Source: Gottschalkiaceae bacterium SANA (lineage in GTDB: Bacteria > Bacillota > Clostridia > Tissierellales > GPF-1). Taken from it: a stretch of 64,000 bases of DNA. The notes under the pieces are model-generated. The model saw nothing but the letters and a program-made list of their open reading frames with translations, was not told the origin of the DNA and ran no database searches. Made by a program: the position numbers and the translations under genes. Positions 1-7,740 of this stretch are shown here, in pieces (position 1 is the first letter of the stretch; the number at the start of each line of letters is the position of its first letter). Location of the stretch: NCBI GenBank assembly GCA_036323355.1, contig AP028876.1, positions 558,001 to 622,000 of the forward strand, written 5' to 3'.

Positions 1-1
1 T

Positions 2-1084
2 CACAAGGTTCTATTTTTATCTACATATATTAATTTTAAGCTGACGGGCGAGTATAGAGACAGCGTCACTTCGGCATCAGGGTATTTGCCATTCTCAGGC
101 AAGCGGTTGGATTGGGCAAAGAAAAATGATATCGAAGGACGAATTTTCCATGTCGATCGGAATAAACTTTTTGATTTGGTTGATCCGGGAAAATTGATCG
201 GGAATCTTACGCAGGAGGCAGCTGACGCCTTGCGCTTGCCTGTTGGGATTCCAGTGGTTGCAGCTGGATCTGACAAGGCCTGCGAAACCCTTGGGGTTGG
301 GTGTTTGGAAGCAAAAACAGCCAGTGTATCTCTAGCTTCCATGGTAACCGTACAGACAACAACAGAAGAGTATCTGCCCTTATACAAATATGGGACGGTG
401 TTCCCAGCGGCTATGAAGGGAAAATACAATCCAGAACTGGGGATTACCCGGGGTTTTTGGCTGATATCTTGGTTTGTAGACGAGTTTGCGGAATTGGAAC
501 GGCAAGAATCCAAGGAGAGACAGGTCAGCATTGAAAAATTGCTGAATGAGAAGCTTGCTGCGGTACCGCCTGGAGCGGAAGGCTTGTTGATGCAACCGTA
601 TTGGATGAGTGATGTTCGGCACCCTGGTGCCTCGGGCACATTGATCGGATTAAAAGATGTTCATACACGGATCCATATCTACCGGGCCCTTGTGGAAGGA
701 TTGGGATACTCTATTAAAGAAGGTATTCGCAGCATCGAGAAAAAGACGAAAAAGAAGATTGAGCGGATCGCCTTATCGGGTGGCGGTGCACAAAGTGAAA
801 TTCTTTGTCAGATGTTGGCAAATATTTTCAATCGACCTGTTTATGTGGTACAGTCTCACGAAACAACAGGGCTGGGTGCGGCGCTCTTGGGGTATTTGCA
901 TTTGGGCATCTATTCAACAATAGAGGAAGCGGTTGATGAGATGGTCCATGTCACCCATGTGTATGAGCCACAAAAAAATGAAGTCATCATTTACGAACAA
1001 CTTTACGAGGACGTCTATCAACTGACATATCAACGATTGAAGCCGGTTTACCGCAAGATGGCAGATCTGGCATGCATCAAGTAA
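2..1084 (+). CDS. FGGY-family carbohydrate kinase, 5' truncated by window edge
   Basis: The reading frame is open from base 2, so the gene starts upstream of the window; the first in-window start-like codon (TTG at 86) is not the true start. The residues before it (STYINFKLTGEYRD, then SASGYLPFSG) are typical of the FGGY N-terminal domain. The C-terminal domain is complete, with the ATP-site motif GGGAQSEILCQMLAN and the TTGLGAALLG helix. Family members phosphorylate sugars or polyols such as xylulose, glycerol or erythritol. The substrate cannot be told from the sequence, but the GlpA-like dehydrogenase 13 bases downstream suggests a polyol whose phosphate is then oxidised. It is the first visible gene of an operon running to 9285. 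Confidence 0.9.
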   Translation, partial: HKVLFLSTYINFKLTGEYRDSVTSASGYLPFSGKRLDWAKKNDIEGRIFHVDRNKLFDLVDPGKLIGNLTQEAADALRLPVGIPVVAAGSDKACETLGVGCLEAKTASVSLASMVTVQTTTEEYLPLYKYGTVFPAAMKGKYNPELGITRGFWLISWFVDEFAELERQESKERQVSIEKLLNEKLAAVPPGAEGLLMQPYWMSDVRHPGASGTLIGLKDVHTRIHIYRALVEGLGYSIKEGIRSIEKKTKKKIERIALSGGGAQSEILCQMLANIFNRPVYVVQSHETTGLGAALLGYLHLGIYSTIEEAVDEMVHVTHVYEPQKNEVIIYEQLYEDVYQLTYQRLKPVYRKMADLACIK

Positions 1085-1097
1085 ATGAGGTGTAGAG

Positions 1098-2891
1098 ATG
1101 AAGAATAAAATAATGAAGGTTATTCAAGAAAATAAGAGTCTCTCAGGCTACAAGATCGGGGTAAGTGTTTCTTCGGAACAAATTGTAACCCTGACAGGCC
1201 AGGTGGATGAGTGGCAACAGGTGGTGGATTGCGGTCATTTGGTCGCAAGGGTCAAAGGGGTTCGAAATATTGTCAATGACATGACGGCCAAAGGAATCGT
1301 GATTCCCAAGCGGGATCGAAGCAAGGAGATTCAACGAGCGATTGAGAATGGAAAAGAGACGACTTGCGACATTGTGGTTATTGGAGCCGGGGTGATTGGG
1401 TGCGCCATCGCACGGGAACTGGCCAAGTATCAGGTGTCAACAATCGTCGTAGAAAAAAACAGTGATGTGGCAGAGGAAGCAACCAAAGCCAACAACGGCA
1501 ATATTCATCCTGGTGTTTTGGCCAAGCCAGGTACTTTGAAGGCAAAGCTCAATTTAAAGGGAAACCAAATGTATACCCAGCTTTCCAAGGATCTGAATTT
1601 TGAATTGCAACGACCGGGTTCTTTGAATGTGATCTATAAAAAGAGTGAATGGCGAAAAATGAAGGCACTAGAGGTCATGAAGAAAACAGGCCTGGGGCAT
1701 CTTGTTCCGCAGATGCGTCAGGTGATGAAGGTGCCGGGGCTGAAATGGCTCACCAGTCAAGAAGTGAAGCAAATGGAACCTCATCTGAAAGGCAATCCCA
1801 TTGGCGGATTTTGGATGACGACCATGGGCTTAGTGGAACCCTACGAGGTGTGCATTGCCCTAGCGGAAAATGCAGTGGAAAATGGAACCGAGTTTCGACT
1901 GAACACTGAGGTGCTGGATGTCTTGGTGGAAAATGGACGAACGGTTGGTGTGGTGACCAATCAGGGTGTGATTCGAAGCGAGATTGTCATTAATGCGGCT
2001 GGGGTCTATACCGATACCATTGCGGAAATGGCTGGTGACCGATTCTTTACCATTCATCCAAGAAGGGGTGCTATTGCCATCATCGATAAGAGTCGAAAGG
2101 GATTCTTAAAAACCCCCGCCGGAATTCGCGGTGGAAAAGAAGCGAAAAAGAATAATACCAAGGGTGGTGGAGCATCAGTTACACCAGAGGGTAATTTACT
2201 TTGGGGACCAACGGCGGTTGAGATTCCGTGGAAAGAGGATAAATCAGTTGAAGCCTCCGATCTGGATTATATAACTAAGCTCGGCATGTCCGTGACCAAT
2301 GAGGTGAAGCGTTCGGAGATCATCACATTCTTTGCGGGAATTCGCGCGGCGGATTATATGGAGGATTTCATTATTGAAAGATCCCGAAAGGTTGGCGGTT
2401 TGATTCATGTTGCTGGCATTCAATCACCAGGCCTTGCTTCGGCGCCGGCGATCGCGGAAATGGTAGCCGGTCTTGTGAATCAAGAGAGAGGTGGGTTAAT
2501 GGATAATCCAAATTTCAATCCGATTCGAAAAGCAAAGCCACAATTTCGTCATCTGTCCCACCAAGAGCAGGATCAGCTGATTCAAAAGAATGCCAAGTAT
2601 GGGAATATCATTTGCCGTTGTGAGCTGATCACGGAAGGTGAGATTCTAGACGCGATTCATTCCACGATTCCTGCGACAACGGTCGATGCAGTCAAACGCA
2701 GGACAAGGTCAGGAATGGGCAGATGCCAAGGGGGATTCTGTGGACCAAGGGTGTTGGAAATTTTGGCCAGAGAGTTGGAAAAAGAACCGACTGAAATTAC
2801 ATTAAAAGGAAACGAATCCTATATTTTAAAGGCCGATAGTCGACAACCGATCGTTGTGGAAGGAGGAAGCCATGAAAGAATTGAGTGTTGA
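1098..2891 (+). CDS. BON-domain-fused GlpA-like FAD oxidoreductase with BFD-type [2Fe-2S] domain
   Basis: 597 aa. Residues about 8-62 match a BON domain (VTLTGQVDEW then VARVKGVRNIVND). A Rossmann FAD motif GAGVIG lies at 96-101 and opens a DAO/glycerol-3-phosphate-dehydrogenase-like flavoprotein domain to about 470. The C-terminus has a BFD-like [2Fe-2S] domain with C506, C508, C543 and C548 (CRC ... CQGGFC). This GlpA-type layout oxidises glycerol-3-phosphate or a related hydroxy-phosphate and passes electrons to partner proteins. The added BON module is unusual. The ATG has GAGG upstream. The 3' end overlaps the next gene by 20 bases, implying translational coupling. Substrate is inferred from family only. 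Confidence 0.85.
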   Translation: MKNKIMKVIQENKSLSGYKIGVSVSSEQIVTLTGQVDEWQQVVDCGHLVARVKGVRNIVNDMTAKGIVIPKRDRSKEIQRAIENGKETTCDIVVIGAGVIGCAIARELAKYQVSTIVVEKNSDVAEEATKANNGNIHPGVLAKPGTLKAKLNLKGNQMYTQLSKDLNFELQRPGSLNVIYKKSEWRKMKALEVMKKTGLGHLVPQMRQVMKVPGLKWLTSQEVKQMEPHLKGNPIGGFWMTTMGLVEPYEVCIALAENAVENGTEFRLNTEVLDVLVENGRTVGVVTNQGVIRSEIVINAAGVYTDTIAEMAGDRFFTIHPRRGAIAIIDKSRKGFLKTPAGIRGGKEAKKNNTKGGGASVTPEGNLLWGPTAVEIPWKEDKSVEASDLDYITKLGMSVTNEVKRSEIITFFAGIRAADYMEDFIIERSRKVGGLIHVAGIQSPGLASAPAIAEMVAGLVNQERGGLMDNPNFNPIRKAKPQFRHLSHQEQDQLIQKNAKYGNIICRCELITEGEILDAIHSTIPATTVDAVKRRTRSGMGRCQGGFCGPRVLEILARELEKEPTEITLKGNESYILKADSRQPIVVEGGSHERIEC

Positions 2892-4134
2892 TGTTGCGGT
2901 AATTGGTGGCGGTCCTGCCGGATTAGCTGCGGCAATCGAGGCGAAAGATCAGGGTGCAGACCATGTTATCATTCTGGAGAGGGACGTTGAACTCGGTGGC
3001 ATTTTGCAACAATGCATCCATGATGGATTTGGACTTCATCGCTTTGGAAAGCGGCTTTCTGGTTGTGGATATGCCCATCACTTTATTGAATCGGTGGCAG
3101 AAAAAGCGATCGATGTAAAGTTGAAAACCATTGTGTTGGAAATTACGGATCAAAAGATTATTTATGCCATGAATGAAGTCGATGGAATGATGAAAATAAC
3201 ATGTGGGGCGATGATTCTGGCTATGGGGTGTCGGGAACGGACACGATCCCAAGTCTTTATCTGGGGAACGAGGCCCAGCGGTGTGTTGACCGCGGGTACT
3301 GTGCAACGTTATATCAACATGGAAGGATATTTACCAGGCCAGAAGGCCGTAATTTTAGGGTCCGGAGACATCGGATTGATCATGGCGAGACGAATGACCT
3401 TGGAAGGTATTGAAGTGGAAGGAGTCTACGAGGTAATGGAGTCACCAGGCGGACTGACCAGAAACATCAGTCAGTGCCTGAAGGATTTTCAGATTCCCAT
3501 GCACCTTGCCACGACAGTGGTACGTATACATGGAAATAAGAAATTGGAAGGCGTCACGGTGGCGCAAGTGGATGAAAATCGTCAACCGATTCAAGGGACT
3601 CAACGATTTATTCCCTGCGACCTATTGGTCCTTGCGGTTGGATTGATTCCAGAGAATGAATTGTCTAGGCAATTGGAAGTAGAGATGGATTCCAGAACCA
3701 AGGGTCCCATTGTTGATGAGCATTTTATGACTTCGATTCCGGGTGTTTTTGCAGCGGGTAATGTGGTCACTGTTTTTGATTTAGTGGATTATGTATCTTT
3801 GACTGGAGAAATCGCCGGTCGGGGTGCTGCCAAGTTCATACAAGGTAAGTTGAATCTTCAAATGCCCGCAAAGGATGTTTTGCCGGGTGATTCTGTGAAC
3901 TTTGTGGTTCCACAACGGATCCGTACGGTCAACGCAGAAGATTCCATTCCAATTTATTTCCGAGTGAAAAAGGAAATGAGAAAAGTAGAAGTGACAGCAA
4001 CCGTTGATGGTCAGGTGTGCATGCGGAAAAAACATGCCATTGCTTTGCCTCCAGAGATGATGGTGGAAACCATTCAGTTGGAAAAAATTCATGAAGATGC
4101 GCGGGAACTTCGCGTGAGTGTAAAGGTGGGATAG
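2872..4134 (+). CDS. NAD(P)/FAD-dependent oxidoreductase (pyridine nucleotide-disulfide type)
   Basis: 420 aa. I chose ATG 2872 because AGGAGG sits just before it; the open frame reaches 2854 without a better start. A FAD Rossmann motif GGGPAG is at residues 12-17, a second nucleotide-binding motif GSGDIG at 163-168, and the FAD-closing motif near TSIPGVFAAGNV is present. In Clostridia this family often follows a GlpA-like gene and precedes a DUF1667 gene. The three together are commonly annotated as an anaerobic glycerol-3-phosphate dehydrogenase-like set, with this protein plausibly linking the [2Fe-2S] flavoprotein to NAD(P). Overlaps the upstream gene by 20 bases and is followed after 3 bases by the DUF1667 gene. 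Confidence 0.85.
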   Translation: MKELSVDVAVIGGGPAGLAAAIEAKDQGADHVIILERDVELGGILQQCIHDGFGLHRFGKRLSGCGYAHHFIESVAEKAIDVKLKTIVLEITDQKIIYAMNEVDGMMKITCGAMILAMGCRERTRSQVFIWGTRPSGVLTAGTVQRYINMEGYLPGQKAVILGSGDIGLIMARRMTLEGIEVEGVYEVMESPGGLTRNISQCLKDFQIPMHLATTVVRIHGNKKLEGVTVAQVDENRQPIQGTQRFIPCDLLVLAVGLIPENELSRQLEVEMDSRTKGPIVDEHFMTSIPGVFAAGNVVTVFDLVDYVSLTGEIAGRGAAKFIQGKLNLQMPAKDVLPGDSVNFVVPQRIRTVNAEDSIPIYFRVKKEMRKVEVTATVDGQVCMRKKHAIALPPEMMVETIQLEKIHEDARELRVSVKVG

Positions 4135-4137
4135 AAA

Positions 4138-4518
4138 ATGAAAAAAGAATTTACTTGCATCGTTTGTCCCATGAGTTGTGCTTTGACTGTGGAAGAAGGC
4201 AATGGTGAGATTTTAGTTATGGGAAATGGATGTAAGCGTGGAAAAGAGTTTGGAATCAATGAATTTACAAACCCCAAGCGAATGGTTACCACAACGGTCA
4301 AGGTCACGGGAAGCCATTTAAAGCGATTGCCGGTGATTAGCACAGATGAGTTGCCCCTTGATCATCTTTTTGTCTATATGCATGACTTGTATCAGGTGAT
4401 TTTAGAAGCACCCATTGAAAAAGGCCAAATTATTATTGGAAATATTGGAAACACTGGCGTGGATATTGTCGCTTCACGAAGCCTCAAACAAATTGAATCA
4501 ATAAAGGAGAATGCATAA
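4138..4518 (+). CDS. DUF1667 domain protein
   Basis: 126 aa, the usual length of the family. Four cysteines are placed for a metal or Fe-S site: C7, C10 and C14 (CIVCPMSC) and C32 (GNGCKRG). DUF1667 proteins have no proven activity but occur with the two flavoproteins found just upstream, so a small Fe-S electron-transfer or assembly role is the usual inference. It begins 3 bases after the upstream stop and ends inside the ribosome-site region of the next gene, so it belongs to the same transcript. Confidence 0.88.
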   Translation: MKKEFTCIVCPMSCALTVEEGNGEILVMGNGCKRGKEFGINEFTNPKRMVTTTVKVTGSHLKRLPVISTDELPLDHLFVYMHDLYQVILEAPIEKGQIIIGNIGNTGVDIVASRSLKQIESIKENA

Positions 4519-4519
4519 A

Positions 4520-5938
4520 ATGGGAAATGAGAAGGTACTTGAAAGATTTGAGCAAATCGTAGGGAAAGAATTTGTACAGACAGAGGAAGCTATTTTACAG
4601 GAATATGCAACGGATATTACAGGACTTCGCATGGTGCAAAAACATTTTGGATGGAAATCGGAAAACTTAGCACAGTGCATTGTCAAGATTCACACAAAAG
4701 AAGAAGCGGTGGAAGCCATCCAATTTTTGAATCAAGAAAAAATCGTTAACGTTCCGCGAACGGGAGGCTCTGGCGTTTGTTTGGGACTGGAAACACCCAA
4801 AGGATCAGTCGTTTTGGATTTGAGCGAAATGAATGAAATTCTGGAGATCAACGAACAAAATTTGACGGTGACTACGCAAGCCGGGGTTGCCTTGGAGCGC
4901 TTAGAGAATGTGCTCAATAAAAAGGGCTATACGACGGGTCATTTCCCACAGTCTTTGCCATTGGCTCAGATGGGTGGCTTAGTTGCTACACGCAGCATTG
5001 GTCAATTTTCCACTCGATACGGCGGAATTGAAGATTTGCTTGTTGGCATTGAAGGGGTTTTGCCTGATGGTCAACTGGTGCGCATCAAGAATATTCCAAG
5101 AAAATCAACGGGTCCAGATCTTCGTCATATCTGGTTGGGATCAGAAGGTACCATGGGTTTGATCACGGAAGTGACAGTGAAGATTTTTCCCATGGCAGAA
5201 GATCGATGCATGCAAGCCTATGCGATCGATTCGTTCCATACGGGACTGGCCATCATTCAAGAGATCGTACAGGCAGGATGGAAACCCGCTGTAACTCGTC
5301 TTCATGACCAAACAGAAGCGGCAGAAAGCTATGGACCCTTTATGCAAGCAGGTGAATCCATGTTACTATTCTTATCAGAAGGTCCAAAGGGTTATGCGGA
5401 TTTGGAAGGCAAAGCGATTCAAGAGATTGTGGAGAAGCATGGCGCACGTGCCTTGGGAAGCAAACCATTGGAGCTATGGCTGGCCCATCGCAATGATATC
5501 TGCGAGCACCTGGATATGTATGCCAAGCAAGGCGCTGTGGCCGATACCTGCGAAATTTCAGCTATGTGGTCGGACATAGGAAAGATTTATACAGAAGTAT
5601 TAGAGCGAGCGAAAAAGGAAGTGCCGCATTTGGTTGCGATTACGGGTCACTCGTCTCATAGTTATGAGCAGGGAACCAATATCTACTTCATGATGGGAGC
5701 CATGTGTGCACCACAGGTGGAAGCGGCGCAAAAGACCTATGATCAACTTTTTGGTATAATTATGGAAACAACGCTTAAGTACAATGGATCGATTTGCCAT
5801 CACCATGGGGTAGGCCGATACCGTGCCAAGTGGATGAAAGAAGAATTGGGATCTGCTTATCCAATGTTGGAAAAAATTAAAACGGCATTTGATCCCAATG
5901 GCATTATGAATCGGGGAGCTTTGTTGCCCGTTGAGTAA
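4520..5938 (+). CDS. FAD-binding oxidase resembling alkylglycerone-phosphate synthase
   Basis: 472 aa. ATG 4520 is preferred over ATG 4511 because GGAG at 4506-4509 is too close to the latter. It is a vanillyl-alcohol-oxidase/GlcD superfamily flavoprotein with a FAD_binding_4 domain (PRTGGSGVCLG) and a C-terminal FAD-oxidase domain. Several stretches look more like alkylglycerone-phosphate synthase (AGPS) than glycolate oxidase: GHFPQSLPLAQMGGLVATR, STRYGGIEDL, STGPDLRHIWLGSEGTMG and the histidine triplet CHHHGVGRYRAKW. AGPS forms ether lipids from acyl-DHAP; bacterial relatives are mostly uncharacterised. The placement beside glycerol-phosphate type genes and directly before etfB suggests it shares their substrates or passes electrons to Etf. 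Enzyme identity is inferred. Confidence 0.8.
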   Translation: MGNEKVLERFEQIVGKEFVQTEEAILQEYATDITGLRMVQKHFGWKSENLAQCIVKIHTKEEAVEAIQFLNQEKIVNVPRTGGSGVCLGLETPKGSVVLDLSEMNEILEINEQNLTVTTQAGVALERLENVLNKKGYTTGHFPQSLPLAQMGGLVATRSIGQFSTRYGGIEDLLVGIEGVLPDGQLVRIKNIPRKSTGPDLRHIWLGSEGTMGLITEVTVKIFPMAEDRCMQAYAIDSFHTGLAIIQEIVQAGWKPAVTRLHDQTEAAESYGPFMQAGESMLLFLSEGPKGYADLEGKAIQEIVEKHGARALGSKPLELWLAHRNDICEHLDMYAKQGAVADTCEISAMWSDIGKIYTEVLERAKKEVPHLVAITGHSSHSYEQGTNIYFMMGAMCAPQVEAAQKTYDQLFGIIMETTLKYNGSICHHHGVGRYRAKWMKEELGSAYPMLEKIKTAFDPNGIMNRGALLPVE

Positions 5939-5956
5939 AAATAATGGGGTGAAAAG

Positions 5957-6763
5957 TTGAAAATTGTAGCGTGTATGAAGCAAGTCTTGGACTTGGATCA
6001 AGTGCTTTCCTCAGATTGGGTCGTACAGGAAAATCAAACCATTGATCTCTCCTATGCAAATCGCGTGATCAATACCTATGATGAATTGGGACTGGAAATG
6101 ATGTTGCGCTTGCAGGACCAAGATCCGAACTGCAAGTCCATTGCCCTCACGGTAGGAACAGAAGAAACCGAATCTATGTTGAGAAAAGCTTTGGCTCTTT
6201 TGGTGGGTGAGGCAATTCGTATCGACTGTGCAATTTCGATGAATCAGATGCCACAAGCAGTGGCGCGCATGCTTTGGGCGGGAATTGAAAAGATTGACGA
6301 TGTTGACTTGGTGATCTGTGGTCGTCAGTCGAGTGGAAGTGATTATGGACAAACGGGTCTTATCTTGGCGGAGCTTTTAAACTGGCCGTGTATTAGCTTG
6401 GTCACAGATTTTGTTCGACAAAATGATCAGTGGATGATTACGCATCAGGTGGATGATGGACTTGAGGAAGTTGTTGTAGAGGGACCTGTCGTTTTGACCA
6501 TGACGCAATCAGCAGATCACTTTTTACGCATGGCAACTCTCCGAAATACCATGGTTGCCAAGAAAAAAGAAATCACACTCTGGTCACTTTCAGAGTTGGA
6601 AAAGTGGAAATTGGCTAAAAAAGATGCAGGTGTTCGCTTGTCTAAAATCTTCACGATTGAAGATAGTAAGGATTGCGTCATGCTGGATGGGCCAGAGATT
6701 TTTGTGGATCGTATGATCAAAGAGATGAAAGAAGTGAATCGAAGTGAAGGAGTCGGCTTATGA
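5957..6763 (+). CDS. etfB: Electron transfer flavoprotein beta subunit
   Basis: 268 aa, starting with TTG 5957 (MKIVACMKQV, the standard EtfB opening). ETF-domain motifs are visible: INTYDELGLEMMLRL near the N-terminus and CGRQSSGSDYGQTG, the equivalent of the GRQ-D-GQ nucleotide-binding loop. EtfB pairs with EtfA to carry electrons from flavin dehydrogenases; some pairs bifurcate electrons between NADH and ferredoxin. The stop overlaps the etfA start (ATGA). It sits between two GlcD-superfamily oxidases, matching the etfB-etfA-glcD order of the lactate dehydrogenase/Etf complex of acetogens. Whether this pair bifurcates cannot be decided here. Confidence 0.92.
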   Translation: MKIVACMKQVLDLDQVLSSDWVVQENQTIDLSYANRVINTYDELGLEMMLRLQDQDPNCKSIALTVGTEETESMLRKALALLVGEAIRIDCAISMNQMPQAVARMLWAGIEKIDDVDLVICGRQSSGSDYGQTGLILAELLNWPCISLVTDFVRQNDQWMITHQVDDGLEEVVVEGPVVLTMTQSADHFLRMATLRNTMVAKKKEITLWSLSELEKWKLAKKDAGVRLSKIFTIEDSKDCVMLDGPEIFVDRMIKEMKEVNRSEGVGL

Positions 6764-7716
6764 CAATCGGTGTTGTCGGTGAGATGCGAGATGGAAAATT
6801 GACGCAAGAGACAATGGAATCAATTTGTCGCGCGGTTCAAGTCAACAAAGATTTGCAGATGGAGATTGACTTGGTTTTGATGGAACAGCCAGAAAAGCTT
6901 AGGTCTCCTTGGTTGGATCACTGGGGTGTGGACCACGTCATTGCCTATGAGAGTAAGCAATCAGATTGGGACATAGAAACAAAGCTTGCCGCCCTCGAGG
7001 TCTATGTTCATGAGGCAAAGCCCATGGCCTTGTTTTTTGCAGGGAGCATACAGGGACAAGAGCTTGCCCCGAGACTTGCGACTCGTTCAAAGGCATCCGT
7101 TCTTGTGGATTGCACGGCTGTTGAAGTAAACCCAATCGAGCAAGAATTTCTTGTTACCAAACCCATATATGGGGGGAATGCCTATGGAGAGTATCACGTA
7201 CCATTTCCTTGTTATTTGAGTTTTCGTGCGAAATCGATTGCGGTTGAGGTAGAAAAAGAAGCGCCGTTGTCAATCCAATGGCGAACGTTTGATGAAACAA
7301 ACAGAAAAAACGTGATTGTTAGCCGTCGATTGATTCGTGCTGCGAAGTATGATCTGGAGGAAAAGAAAGTTCTTTTTGTTTGTGGGCGAGGTCTTCAAAA
7401 ATCAGAAAATATCAAGCGAGTGGAGGCCCTTGCTTGCCGAGTTGGTGCGGGCCTTGCCGGAACAAAAAAAGCCATTGAAAATGGTTGGTTGCCTTTGGAG
7501 ACCATGATTGGTCAAACTGGGAAAATTTTGGCTCCGGAACTGTGCATTGTGCTAGGCGTATCAGGTGCAAGCCCTTTCGTTCATGGTATAAAAGGGGCTA
7601 AGAAAATCATGGCTGTCAACAAGGATGAAGAAGCGCGGATTTTTCAAGTCTCTGATATTGGGAGTGCAGATGACTGCGAGTTGGTCATCGAAGTCATGGA
7701 AAGAAAATTTGATTAA
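6760..7716 (+). CDS. etfA: Electron transfer flavoprotein alpha subunit
   Basis: 318 aa. The C-terminal FAD-binding domain is canonical (GRGLQKSENIKRVEALA, then GWLPLETMIGQTGK, PELCIVLGVSGASPFVHGI and INKD-like VNKDEEARIFQVSDIG). The N-terminus begins directly with the Etf fold, so it lacks the ferredoxin-like extension seen in EtfA of the acetogen lactate dehydrogenase complex (LctC). It is translationally coupled to etfB by a 4-base overlap. Its job is to hold the FAD that exchanges electrons with the neighbouring FAD oxidases. Confidence 0.92.
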   Translation: MTIGVVGEMRDGKLTQETMESICRAVQVNKDLQMEIDLVLMEQPEKLRSPWLDHWGVDHVIAYESKQSDWDIETKLAALEVYVHEAKPMALFFAGSIQGQELAPRLATRSKASVLVDCTAVEVNPIEQEFLVTKPIYGGNAYGEYHVPFPCYLSFRAKSIAVEVEKEAPLSIQWRTFDETNRKNVIVSRRLIRAAKYDLEEKKVLFVCGRGLQKSENIKRVEALACRVGAGLAGTKKAIENGWLPLETMIGQTGKILAPELCIVLGVSGASPFVHGIKGAKKIMAVNKDEEARIFQVSDIGSADDCELVIEVMERKFD

Positions 7717-7740
7717 AACTTATTGGAAGGAGGGAAAAGA

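Noticed and set aside
1-639. Open frame of 212 aa on the minus strand
   Set aside because: It lies opposite the clear FGGY kinase frame, has no family motifs and is a shadow.
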